Positions 18,908 through 29,126 of a stretch of 64,000 bases of DNA are shown here, piece by piece. The translations under genes and the position numbers were made by a program. The notes under the pieces were generated by a model that saw nothing but the letters and a program-made list of their open reading frames with translations, had not been told where the DNA came from and made no database searches. The DNA comes from Phymatolithon calcareum. Its lineage: Eukaryota > Rhodophyta > Florideophyceae > Hapalidiales. Numbering within the stretch: position 1 is the first letter of the stretch; each line of letters starts with the position of its first letter. The stretch is from NCBI GenBank assembly GCA_977006965.1, contig OZ345375.1, forward strand, positions 1,674,001 to 1,738,000. Direction: 5' to 3'.

Positions 18908-18917
18908 ATTAGAGATT
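18908..18917. repeat. Left target-site duplication of the MULE
   Basis: ATTAGAGATT abuts the left TIR and is repeated exactly at 20046-20055. Confidence 0.85.
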
Positions 18918-20045
18918 GAGGAAACTCACTACATGGCCACCAAAAATGGGAAAAATTCACTACATGGCCATCTCTAGCCAAATCTACTACTCATCCGCTA
19001 CGAGTACGACGACGCTCTGTAAGCACGTTGTCGTATTCATCTGCAACGCTTAGCACACAACACTTCTGCACTAACAACTCTGAAATCACGGAAAAGAAGG
19101 AGCTCGTGCTACAGGTGGGCGACTACGCTGGATCAAGCTTTGACGACTTTGTCAACGTCGTGATCTCCCACAACACGTCGATGGGCAAGGCCCACCTCGT
19201 GGCGAAGCGCAACAAAAAGCGCCTGACACTCATCTGTAGTCAGCACATAGCTTGCACCTTCCGCGTTAACGTCAGCGTGCTGCCGAGTATCGGCGGCGTC
19301 AGGATCACCAAGTTTTCCAGACATAGCTGCGTTGGAGGCCATGTCAGGGAGCGCAAGTTCAGGACGGACATACTCGCGCGGCGGGCGCCCGTGCTGATTG
19401 ATTTCATTTTAACAAAAGGCCGAGTCAGTGGAAACGCCGCACAGCTCACGGAGATGGTCCGCAAACAATCTGGGATCGTTCTAAAGCCAACACGCGGGCA
19501 CAACATAGTGACTTCCAAGCAGGGCACGGATGTCCATCACCTTTTGCAAATCCGAGTACTGCACTCGTACCTGGCCGCAGTACAGCAGAGCGACCCCGGG
19601 GGAGTGTACAAGCTTGCAACAACTCCTTTCTTTGGGACGAAACAACAGCAGCTTCACAGCGTTTTCTGTTGTCCAAAGGGCGCGATGGACACCTGGGCGG
19701 CCTTCAGCACTTTTCGCAGACATGCCGGAGACCCAACATCCACAACCTCGTCGAGGCTAAACGAAAACACGTCGACAAAGCGGCTCAGTCCATGATCATC
19801 GATCTTACCGCCTTCGATGATGGAGATGCTACTTGCGACGAGGATCTAAACCGTAGAGAGTAGCGCGCGCAATAAAGTTTACTGTCCCATAGATTGCTCT
19901 GACAGACGGATGAGCAGTAGTTTTAGCTAGAGTGAATTATGATAGTACGCTTGGCTAGTAGGGGTGAGTACAGTAGTTGATTTGGCTAGAGATGGCCATG
20001 TAGTGAATTTTTCCAATTTTTTGTGGCCATGAAGTGAATTTCCTC
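18918..20045 (+). mobile_element. Mutator-like element, internally deleted
   Basis: Terminal inverted repeats of 67 bp (18918-18984 and 19979-20045) match at about 61 of 67 positions and contain two direct copies of TTCACTACATGGCCA-type sequence each. The element is flanked by a perfect 10-bp target duplication ATTAGAGATT (18908-18917 and 20046-20055), in the 9-11 bp range typical of MULEs. Similarity continues inward (CTACTxCTCATCCG). The interior encodes the N-terminal part of a MULE-type transposase and then, in another frame, what looks like its extreme C-terminus. The catalytic core is missing, so it is a non-autonomous deletion derivative. The intact TSD and similar TIRs suggest a fairly recent insertion. 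Confidence 0.9.
19028..19863 (+). pseudogene. Truncated MULE transposase inside the element
   Basis: The first frame (19028-19795, no ATG before 19181) shows the MuDR/FAR1-type N-terminal fold: SSFDDFVNVV, NKKRLTLICS, ACTFRVNV, ITKFSRHSC. It continues to YLAAVQQSDPGGVYKL and VFCCPKGAMDTWAAF, the typical entry into the MULE transposase domain. It then loses the DDE region. In another frame (about 19,700-19,863) TCRRPNIHNL followed by an acidic tail looks like the end of a C-terminal zinc knuckle and the protein terminus. This fits one internal deletion that fused the two ends out of frame. An AATAAA at about 19,869 follows. Confidence 0.75.
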
Positions 20046-20365
20046 ATTAGAGATTATAAAGTTGAGGATGATCTTTTGTTTTACTGAGAGCTAGCACTAC
20101 TCTACTTTTAGCCTGTTCGTGTGCCAGGCGTCGTCTAGCGTGTGCGCACCGGTATCGCCCTGTGGCGTCGCAAGGCACACGAGGTGCTCTTGAGTGTGCA
20201 CGTGTGCATGATGGCGCGCATGTGCATGGTGGGAAGCTGTCATTATAATGACGGAAAAAATGATAGCGTGATGCGATATTCTTAAATAATGAGACAGTAG
20301 TACACGGGAAGCAGCTCTGGTGTCGGTGAACTCTTGCGTTGAGGGCTTCAAAAATAAAAACTTAC

Positions 20366-20435
20366 AATTTCCCCAGGTGTATACTTGCGCCGGAAAACAT
20401 TAAATTTTTTCCGGCGCAAGAATCACCTGGGAAAT
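20366..20435. repeat. Imperfect 70-bp hairpin
   Basis: Arms share AATTTCCCCAGGTG / CACCTGGGAAATT and CTTGCGCCGGAAAA / TTTTCCGGCGCAAG, with small bulges and a central A/T-rich loop. It lies about 285 bp downstream of the AAA gene stop and could act as a transcript-end structure or be a short MITE. Confidence 0.65.
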
Positions 20436-20718
20436 TAATTTTAACGTCTGATAGGTTAAAAATATAATCACGTTGCTAAACTGCTCGCACTGGGAAGGTA
20501 TCTTGGAAAGAGCGCCGACGTCGGTGTACAGGCCGCTGCTAGATTGGAGGATGCATTTCATTTCATACAAAACTTTTTAGCGAACAACTGTCTCCGATAC
20601 CACAAATGAGGACCAATTTTCAGCTTGCTTGTTGCTTCGCTTCTATTCCTTTTGAATTTTCGATAATATTACAAACGCTTAACGCTCCCGTTCAGAACAC
20701 GCCTACTTTACTACCAAT

Positions 20719-23700
20719 CTATATATAGAGGGCACGCACCCACTCTGAAGCAGTTCTTGCAGCTCGAATAAGGTCAAACTCAGCTTCGCATGAATCAATC
20801 AGGTCCTTTCCGGTTAGCACGCTCTCCTCATGAGCTTTCTCCACTGCGAGGGGTGTATTTCCTCGCATAGCAGCAGCGGCCGCAGCGCGCTTGATGCACG
20901 CCAGAATGCGTGCTCCGGTTATTTCGTATTTCTGCGCTATCTGTTCAAGAACTTCGTCGACATCATCTGCACGCGGGGTATCCTTCGGAATTAGCCTTCG
21001 CCACAACTGCAGACGTTCGTCCTTGTTCGGCTTCTTCAATTTCACGATATAGCTCAGCAGGTCTGCAATTCTATTCGGGGTCGGAAGATTTGCAACCCAC
21101 CCTGCATCTGCGGGCCTCGCTTTCGTTGTCACACATATCACCACGAGCCCGTCGTATGCCTTGATGTTGTACAGAAGCTCCATGCCCACTGATGCTGTAT
21201 TCTCCCGGTGTGCGGCCTCATACATGAGCTGCTCCCCCTCCTCGACGACCACAACTGCACCTGCGACAGCAGCCTGTGCGAATACCTTGCCCAGATCAAA
21301 TGATGTTTGTTTCTTCGTCTTTGTCTGCATCTGAAGCTCTGACATCGACAACGTTTGAAGCTGCCTACCAGTCTCAAATCCCAAACAACCTGCCGCATGT
21401 GTCTTCCCACAGCCTTGCGGACCCATAATTAGTACGCAGTTGGATCGACTTTGTACATCTTTGAAGCCCCACCTCGTACGAAGAACTCGACGAACTCTTT
21501 CAACCTCGACAATTTCCTTCAATGACTTTATCGCCTCCTCACAAGCAACTATTGTGTCAAGACCAGCATCAGGGATGATTCGGCGTTGCAGATTCATTCT
21601 GCTGAGGTCTGCTCGCGACTGTAGACGGCATGCCTCTCTAAGGTCGTCCATGGTGACTTCAACATCGCCAACCGTCAAACTTCTCTTGCTTCCGGATGTT
21701 CCATCTGCCGGAGCTTCAACTTTGGCCCTGTGCTCATTCGTCGCTCTGGTTACTGCACTGGCCAAGGCTTCGAAAATTGCGTTCTTGATGAATCCTCCGG
21801 TGAGTTCAAATTCGATGGCAAGCGCTTCCAAGCTAACTTCCTTGTGTAGAGACATTGCTTTGGGAACATGCCGCTTCCAGATGTCAAGGCGCATTTGTGC
21901 ATCCGGTTCCGGGAATTCGAGAGAGAGCGCAATACGCCGATGCATCGCCTCGTCAAGGCACTGCGGCATGTTTGTTGCCATAATTAGAACTCCATCAAAC
22001 GTTTCCATTTCGTGCAGTATGGACGCAACCTTCGAACTGCCTTTTTTTCTGGACCCAAATAGCGCATCGCACTCATCAATGAAGACAAGTGCGTTTTGGA
22101 CTTGCGCCTCTCTGAAAATTTTCGTCAAGTTTTGTCCCGCGGTGGTGTCTTGCTTTCCACGCAACTGATCGCCATCAACAAGAAGAATTTTCCTGCCGAG
22201 TTTTGACGCCAGAGCATTTGCAAAAAATGTCTTTCCAGTCCCTGACTTACCATGGAAGAACAAGATAAGGCCCTTCCCATAGCGTATAATGTCATCAAAG
22301 CCGATATTTTTCCGCAGTCTTCGGAATTGTTCAAAGTTCTCGACCCTTTCCAAAGCCAGCTGTTTGATATTTGACGGCAAAATGACGTTTTCCATTTGGA
22401 TTTCCGGCGAGTAGCACCTTGCGCTTTCAACGATCTCCGAAAGCTCTGTGTCCAAACCAACGATGTAATCGAAAACCATACGGTCCAGACTGCAAACATG
22501 GTTGCAAATGTCAACACCTCGTCGATTGAAAGTTCTTATACTGACATCGACGATTCCGGACGCAACGAGCGGAGAGCTCTTGTAAAAGAATGAACGCGCT
22601 GCAATCTCTTTCTCCAGGTCGCCGTCGCAAAGAGCAACTATTATGTCCCCGACGGACACGGAGCTTCCCTCCCTCCATGCCTGTCTCGACTCAAGCGCTT
22701 CCGTGATGCTCATCTTCACTTTTCTGTCCACAATACTTGTAACTACAAAGAAAACATTGTTAGATGACAATTGACCGTGAATGAGTTAACTGGGAAAAAC
22801 GAATCAAGTACATACCGAGCATGATGAGCGCGAATCTTTCGAACGTCGAGAGTCCAAGGCGATCCACAAGCCTCTCGAGTTTCGGCATTGGCATGGAACT
22901 TTTCTTCGTCATCTGAAGCCGAAGACGAAATTTCGCTTCTGCTTTCCGATACCCCGCTTCCGCCTCTTGTTTCATACTACGTTCGTCCTTTTCGTCATCA
23001 TCGCTGCGGCGATGAGAGTATTTTTTCTTCTTCACCTTACGAATCTTCACCGCCGCAAGAATAACTTCCTTCCCAGCAGCAAGATAGTCAAGGTTCGAAT
23101 TGAACGGAGCCATATCCGCGTCGCCAAACAATTGCTTTCCAAAGTCCTGATCGATCCCTTCGATTATATCTTTCTCCGACTCTGGATGGGCTACGGCAGC
23201 ATCATCGTCGAGTTTTCGCAGCATCGCAGCCATCTGCGAAGGTTCCAAAGCCTTCTTGACTAAGCTTTTTCGTCGCCGATTTTCCTTCTCTTGATCCTTA
23301 TCTACGGGGATACCAGCAAGCATTACGACGCCGTTCACAACTGAGAAAAGGGAACCTTCATTCTCAGCCAGAACGATGCCTAAAACTGGTGAAGAGATAG
23401 ACATTGATTCCGTAAGAGAGAGTGTGCCACCGTGCAACGCCTTGACAACAACGGGCGGAACGCGGTGTTTCGCGAAAGAGGTGGTCTGCTCTGTGCGGGC
23501 GGCAATAAGGCCTTGTTTCAAATGCTGGCGGTCGGGATGAGAAAAAGCATAGAACTCAGCCCACGTCATTTTTGCGAATGTAGAGCACATCATGACAAGA
23601 GCCTTGGAACTATGGTTGGTACTCACTTTGCGGTGCTCCCCGTCGTCTGACCACAGGACCATGTAGATGAAGGCACGGGTTTCCTTTTCAGTTAAACTGA

Positions 23701-24028
23701 GCTCGGAGGCGAGGCGATACACGCGAGGAAGCTTCTCTGCGCTGGTGAGTCGTTCTTCGAGGCTGGAATGCAGACTGTCCGATAGATTGCGCAAGGATGT
23801 TATAAGGGTGCGGCGGTCCTCAACTCTGCTCAACTGACTGAGCATAGAGTGAGTCTGGTCTTCGATCTGCTCGTGACAGAAGATTATGCCGTTCCAGGCA
23901 GCCATGGCGGTTTCATCTGAGAACGGGATGTTTCTATTGCGCAGGGACTGAAGCGCTTGCAGCACGGTTGGGAGCTCGACGCCGAGGAGCTCGTCGATGG
24001 AAAAAGGACGGGCGGTTGTGCCTGCCAT
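20719..24028 (-). CDS. Tandem-AAA ATPase, one 73-bp intron
   Basis: Two exons, 22816-24028 and 20719-22742, join in frame to about 1078 residues. The intron (22743-22815) has a GTATGT donor and TTTGTAG acceptor; splicing restores a Val codon across the junction. Residues 1-404 are a helical N-terminal region with a K-rich stretch (KVKKKKYSHRR). AAA1: Walker A GKSGTGKT near residue 570, Walker B FIDECDA near 625, sensor ATN and RRI arginine finger, so it looks active. AAA2: Walker A GPQGCGKT near 850, but Walker B reads VVVVEEGE, sensor-1 Asn is replaced (VTTKARP) and the arginine finger is unclear, so it may bind but not hydrolyse ATP. The domain layout resembles bacterial-type AAA proteins with an LSxFE helix before the ATPase. 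The substrate is unknown. This is the only clear intron in the window. Confidence 0.8.
22743..22815 (-). other. Spliceosomal intron (73 bp)
   Basis: On the minus strand the boundary reads ATGCTCG|GTATGT ... TTTCTTTGTAG|TTACAAG. A TTAACTCA branch-point-like motif lies inside. Joining gives phase-1 continuity between two frames that otherwise overlap. Confidence 0.85.
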
Positions 24029-25403
24029 TGCAACAGACGGGCTACGAATACCAGCTGCGGGATGAGAATTCAGAGGGTCGTGGGGAGGTGAATTTACGAA
24101 TAGAGTTGAATATCCTTCCTATCATGATGACCGTAAACGCACCTGAGAGAGATAGAGAGCAATCGGCGGGCAAAGGATCGCTGATGATCATGATACCATG
24201 ATACACGTTGTCATGTGAGTTTTTGAAGTCAATTTGAAGCCCACTCAGGGACTAGCATGCTATACCCATCATCACTCTCAAACCCGTCCCTCGGTATGCC
24301 TGACCATCTCATTGGATGAAGGCCCTTGAAAAATCTGAAGTCTGCCTACATCTTCGGTGCATGGTGCCGCATTGTACCGAAAATATCCAGTGCAAAGCTA
24401 TGGTTCCCCTCGTTTTTTGGCGTTACTGGAAACCCTACTGGAGGCGAATGTCGCCACTGAATCATATAATCTATTCTTAGATGACGGCTTGCTCCCCTAC
24501 GAGCATCTCCCGGGCCGAAATCAGCTCAACGGCGACTACTATGCTTCTTCCTGTCTCCCCCCGTCTGAAACCGTACGACCTCACCTTCACTAGTCCACGC
24601 ACTGAATCGCTCATGTGGAGCAAAGCAGGGGAATAACTGGCTGTTTGTTGTTTTAGAAGCCTTCAAAGCCGACGCTAGTCAACACCAGGGTATCTAGTCC
24701 TAGCTACGCCATGTTTTCTCATTTCCGAGCATGAAGAGGATGGCTGGTGTATGTACTGCTTTACGATTTGCGGGTGTGATCCAGTTTGGTAGCGGACCAA
24801 ATTTGGTCCGCTACCAAACTGGATCACCTACTTCCGGACCATAAACGGGCCTCGAGGAGGAAAAATTCACTATTCTGTGTCGCGTGTGGTCATCGGAATG
24901 TGACTCAAAACAATTGTAAAAATTTTGTTGAGCAGATGGAATTCATAATTCCGGCTTGCTCTTGACTTCCTGAAACATGGAGGACGAATTGGAAATGATG
25001 AAGGAATGGCAAAAAGTCAGGGGGATAGAGACAAGGCCGTCCAAGCGATCTCTGGGAAGAATGGGAAAAACAAGAAGATAAATACTCAAGGCCAATCCAC
25101 TCATCAGCGAAAACAACGATACACGCGGCACGCAAACTAAGAAGAATTCATCACCGAAACCTATGCGCGCAATAGCTCCTGAGAAGATTCCCACGAAATC
25201 CAACGCAAGTGGAAGAAAAGCTCGGCCGCCTGGGGAAATGGTGTACATCCACGATGAAGAATATAATGCTAAAGCCGGTGTGGACAAGCGACGAAGAAAG
25301 AAGAATAGCCCGAGTAATTAACATAATCCTGAACCACACAGAGTAAGCTCAAGGAATAGAGTTCGGTAGACAGCCAGCTTTACAATAACCTACAGTACTT
25401 CGA
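24029..25403. other. Intergenic between AAA gene and VPS54
   Basis: Contains the 52-bp palindrome (24776-24827). A minus-strand hydrophobic frame near 24,943-25,339 shows no family and is not called. Confidence 0.4.
24776..24827. repeat. 52-bp perfect palindrome
   Basis: Arms 24776-24801 and 24802-24827 are exact reverse complements with no loop (centre CCAAATTTGG). Such sequences are unstable in cloning and form cruciforms. No flanking target duplication was seen. Confidence 0.9.
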
Positions 25404-28400
25404 TTAGAGTTCGGCTCGGGCGGTCCATGCAGTCGGTTCCGTATTGCTTTCGTTTATGCCTTCCCCATGCTCAGACGACGTCGCGACATCAGCAGTAATT
25501 CCTGCCTCACTCCCAGCCGACTCTGCGACATCATTGTCAATGTCTGTGTCACGGGCAGTCGGCTCCGCGTTATTTTCGTCTCTGCCTTCCCCATGCCCAG
25601 ACGACGTCGCGACATCAGCAGTAATTCCTGCCTCACTCCCAGCCGACTCTGCGACATCATTGTCAATGTCTGTGTCACGGGCAGTCGGTTCCGCGTTACT
25701 TTCGTCTTTGCCTTCCCCATGCCCAGACGACGTCGCGACATCAGCATTAATTCCTGCCTCACTCCCAGCCGACTCTGCGACATCATTGTCAATGTCTGTG
25801 TCACGGGCAGTCGGTTCCGCGTTACTTTCGTCTTTGCCTTCCCCATGCCCAGACGACGTCGCGACATCAGCATTAATTCCTGCCTCACTCCCATCCGACT
25901 CTGCGACATCATTGTCAATGTCTGTGTCACGGGCAGTCGGCTCCGCGTTACTTTCGTCTCTGCCTTCCTCATGCCCAGACGACGTCGCGACATCAGCAGT
26001 AATTGCTGCCTCACGCACATCCGACTCAGCCGCCTCGTCGACAATATCTGTGCCTCGCGCAGTCGACTCCGCAATATTTTCGTCAATTTCTATGCCCTGT
26101 ACAGTTAATGGCGCGACATCATCATCTTTTTCTGCCTCACGCACAGCCGACTCTGCCATTCCGTCGGCAATACCTGTGCCACGTGCAGTCGACTCCGCAA
26201 CGGTTTCGCTAATTCCAGTGCCCTGTCCAGACGACACCGCGACATCATCAGCATTTCCTGCCTCCCGCCCAGCCGACTCCGCGACCATTACTGCGCCACC
26301 CGCTGTCGACTCCGCGACACCATTGACAATTGCCGTGCCATCTGCAGTCGCCTTCTTGTCGCTATTTTCACCCAATTTCTCATCATCACCAATCTCGCTA
26401 AGCTCTACGGAAAATCTCTGGAAAAGCTTTTCAACAGGTTGCAGAGCTTTCTTGTTGACCTCGAAAACATCGAGCGCAGACAGCTTGCTAAACAAATACG
26501 TCGTATCGCCTGCAACCCGTTCGCGCACCCACGACTTGCCCCCATCGAGAGATCCGTACGCATCCGTAAGATGTGCACCGTATGCAACACAAACACGCTG
26601 GAAAATACCTGTCACCTCTTCCTGTGGCAAAATTGACCACAAAATCCGATGCAACACAGAGCTTTCCTTTGCGAGCTGCATGACATAAGAGCTGGGTATA
26701 TCAAACCTGTCCATTTCCAGTTTCTTATCCCACGGAAGACCGCGGAGCGTAGCCTCATGCGCAGCCAGACGCTGCATCATGATAGTCAGAACTTTCGCCA
26801 AAAGTTGTTTTCGAGTGTCGTCGAATTCCAGCTCCGCCTTCTCCATTAGCGGCACAATGACGCCGCTTTGCGCTTGCGAAAGAGCGCCCTGCAGAGCACC
26901 GTGCACACATTTGGACAGCACGGCGGCCATGGCGACGGTGCGGGATGCCAACGCCAAATGACGAGCTGTGATCGTTCGGACCCCTGCCCACTCAAGAGCT
27001 GCGGCTCCCAAAATGGCTTTGCACACGAGCGAGTTAAACAGAATTGATAGCTCCACGCCACGTCGCGCTGCCGCAGACGAAACAAGCGGAATTTTGTCCA
27101 CGACGAGTGCGTAGGCGCATAGTGATCGCGCGAACCGATATCCTGAAAGGACGGCGTAATACGATTCGCCTTGAACCACGAGCGGAACCCGCTGTCGCTT
27201 GGTGGTCCCATTCATATTTTTGGGAGCCGCGGCGCGAGGAGTGGGCATTGGACCTGCTATGCGCCTTCCTCGTGGTACGTTTGCGGAGTTCTCGCCGCTG
27301 GAGGTTGGTTCGAGTTCTGCACCAGCCACAGAGGAAATTAATCGCATAGTGCCTTCATTTGCAGGCAATTCCTCCCATTTATCCATGCGCACGGTGCTCG
27401 TCACAGCTTCGACATGCGCTTTGTGAAAAGCATCGATAAATGCTAAAACGCGCTCTCGGCACTTTGCGCGTAATGGGCCTCCCTTGCTCTCCACGCCAAG
27501 ATCAGCACTAAGATCGTCGGCGAGGGTATTAAGGGAACGCATAAGTTCGGCGAACCGAATAGCAGCTTTTGCTTCGTCGAAACAACTTACTTCCGAGACT
27601 TTCTGCTCATTCGAAATCACGATAAAGCTATTGGTCGTTAAGTCTCGCGCGACTGGGAACGAGTTTAGTAGACGATCGAGTACAACGGCAAGCGCTTCTT
27701 GAGCAATTGAATGCAAACGTCGCATTGACATTTGTAGAGCCTCGTCGTCCCTTGGGAGCGAGCTTTTCGTAAGTGTTTCCGGTCGCGATTTGTTCAAGAT
27801 TGCAACATTGTCATCTGTTTCTTCTCTATGCTTATGCAGCGAGCGGATTACACGAGCAGCTTTCCCAACCCTTGCACGCACATGCCTACATGCAAATTCG
27901 ACATCGGGTGCATCCGAAAGCTCTTTTTCGAGGACCGCCGCGACTTCATCCAAATAACTGCTTTCCAAAAGCTCCATTCTTCCGATTCGCGAAATGAGAT
28001 CAGCAACCTCGAGCAATTGCGCTTCATCTACGGCAGAGTCTGCGCCGCGAGTGAGAGCTCTAAATTCTTCGCGGAGGCTGCGATCAATGGCCTCTATAGA
28101 CTTTGCCAGCCTTGCCCTCGCTGCAGCCAGGGCATGAACATGGCGCAATTGATGTGATTGCAACGCACTTCGCGCAGAATGCACGGCATCGATCGCCGCG
28201 GCATACTGCCCGGTCTCAAGGAGGACGCGAACATCATCGGAGGCTGCACGCACGCGTTTGACAAGACGAAGAGTTTCAAGAACGGCGACCGCATTACGGC
28301 GGGCCGCGACGACGTCGTCTATACGCACCACGCTGCGTGCAATATCGTCAACGACACCAGCGGCACGATCACGAGCATGCTTCACCTCAGCGGCGGTGTT

Positions 28401-28934
28401 CAACACGGATTGACGTAATTCTCGCACTTTTGCAAGCGCATCCGCGATATTGCTGTCGCGTTCATCCATGCGCACCTGCATTTCAACCTCCAGTGCGTCT
28501 GAGTGTAGCGCCAGCCGCGCACGCAGAGCGGCAACCTGCGCGGCATCGAATGGTGCGGAAGGATCGGCCGCGTGCAAAGAAGCGAGGTCATCGGCAGTAG
28601 CCACTGAGAAATCTTCCGCAAAATACGGCTTTGGCACGGCGGCCAGAGAGGTGGCGCGCGAGGCCGCATCGCGGGCACCACCGAGCCCGGGAGAAAGCGG
28701 TGCCTCATCGTACAGCGGGGCGAGTTCGCGGAGATAGGTTTCGAAATCGTTGATGTTTACCGGCGCAGCGATTGGGGGCGGTGGCGGTGTGGGGGCGGAC
28801 TGGGTGGTGAGGCGCTGAAAGTCGAGCGACTCACGGAGCTCAAGGCCAACGCCACCCCGCGGATTTTGCAGCACCTCCGTGATGCTCTGTCGTGGTGCAG
28901 AGGATGGCGGCCAGGCGGCTCCCGTGTCGCCCAT
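25404..28934 (-). CDS. VPS54: VPS54, GARP tethering complex subunit
   Basis: About 1176 residues from the ATG at 28934 (the frame extends to a GTG). The N-terminal half carries the coiled-coil tethering region of GARP/EARP subunits (LESGQYAAAID-type helix: VRVLLETGQYAAAIDAVHSARSAL, split by helices). The C-terminal half contains the VPS54 domain; KAILGAAALEWAGVRTIT-ARHLALASR corresponds to the family's most conserved block. VPS54 with VPS51-53 tethers endosome-derived vesicles at the trans-Golgi network. The last ~300 residues are an acidic tandem repeat of 42 residues not expected in the family. Normal VPS54 is shorter. Intronless. The gene lies in a cluster with two other minus-strand genes on its sides. 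Confidence 0.88.
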   Translation of the reverse strand: MGDTGAAWPPSSAPRQSITEVLQNPRGGVGLELRESLDFQRLTTQSAPTPPPPPIAAPVNINDFETYLRELAPLYDEAPLSPGLGGARDAASRATSLAAVPKPYFAEDFSVATADDLASLHAADPSAPFDAAQVAALRARLALHSDALEVEMQVRMDERDSNIADALAKVRELRQSVLNTAAEVKHARDRAAGVVDDIARSVVRIDDVVAARRNAVAVLETLRLVKRVRAASDDVRVLLETGQYAAAIDAVHSARSALQSHQLRHVHALAAARARLAKSIEAIDRSLREEFRALTRGADSAVDEAQLLEVADLISRIGRMELLESSYLDEVAAVLEKELSDAPDVEFACRHVRARVGKAARVIRSLHKHREETDDNVAILNKSRPETLTKSSLPRDDEALQMSMRRLHSIAQEALAVVLDRLLNSFPVARDLTTNSFIVISNEQKVSEVSCFDEAKAAIRFAELMRSLNTLADDLSADLGVESKGGPLRAKCRERVLAFIDAFHKAHVEAVTSTVRMDKWEELPANEGTMRLISSVAGAELEPTSSGENSANVPRGRRIAGPMPTPRAAAPKNMNGTTKRQRVPLVVQGESYYAVLSGYRFARSLCAYALVVDKIPLVSSAAARRGVELSILFNSLVCKAILGAAALEWAGVRTITARHLALASRTVAMAAVLSKCVHGALQGALSQAQSGVIVPLMEKAELEFDDTRKQLLAKVLTIMMQRLAAHEATLRGLPWDKKLEMDRFDIPSSYVMQLAKESSVLHRILWSILPQEEVTGIFQRVCVAYGAHLTDAYGSLDGGKSWVRERVAGDTTYLFSKLSALDVFEVNKKALQPVEKLFQRFSVELSEIGDDEKLGENSDKKATADGTAIVNGVAESTAGGAVMVAESAGREAGNADDVAVSSGQGTGISETVAESTARGTGIADGMAESAVREAEKDDDVAPLTVQGIEIDENIAESTARGTDIVDEAAESDVREAAITADVATSSGHEEGRDESNAEPTARDTDIDNDVAESDGSEAGINADVATSSGHGEGKDESNAEPTARDTDIDNDVAESAGSEAGINADVATSSGHGEGKDESNAEPTARDTDIDNDVAESAGSEAGITADVATSSGHGEGRDENNAEPTARDTDIDNDVAESAGSEAGITADVATSSEHGEGINESNTEPTAWTARAEL
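25450..26330 (-). repeat. 126-bp tandem repeat in VPS54 C-terminus
   Basis: Units recur exactly every 126 bp (phase markers at 25480, 25606, 25732, 25858, 25984, then diverged at 26110 and 26236), giving about seven 42-residue copies of an A/E/D/S/T-rich unit (EAGI-ADVATSSGHGEG, AEPTARDTDIDNDVAES). The copies near the 3' end of the gene are nearly identical and the upstream ones are diverged, indicating recent expansion at the C-terminal end. Confidence 0.9.
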
Positions 28935-29126
28935 TTCGTTGCGCCCCGACGTCGGAGCGCCGCGCACAACTTAGAGAAACAATTGTTAGGCTCTTGGCGG
29001 TGTTCCCCTGACTCAAAGTTGTCAGTTTAGCGCATTACAGTAGGAGGCACAGTAATACAATTACATCACTCCCGGTTTAATTAGGTCGAATTATTAATGA
29101 AGGCGGCGCTATTCGAAAAGCTCAAC

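Noticed and set aside
20097-20351. His-rich minus-strand ORF
   Set aside because: Low-complexity CA/TG repeat translation; no supporting evidence.
24943-25339. Hydrophobic minus-strand ORFs
   Set aside because: Membrane-like composition only, overlapping frames, no conserved motif.
25444-26688. 414-residue plus-strand ORF opposite VPS54
   Set aside because: It is the antisense of the VPS54 repeat; a 126-bp unit without stops in several frames makes long shadow ORFs.
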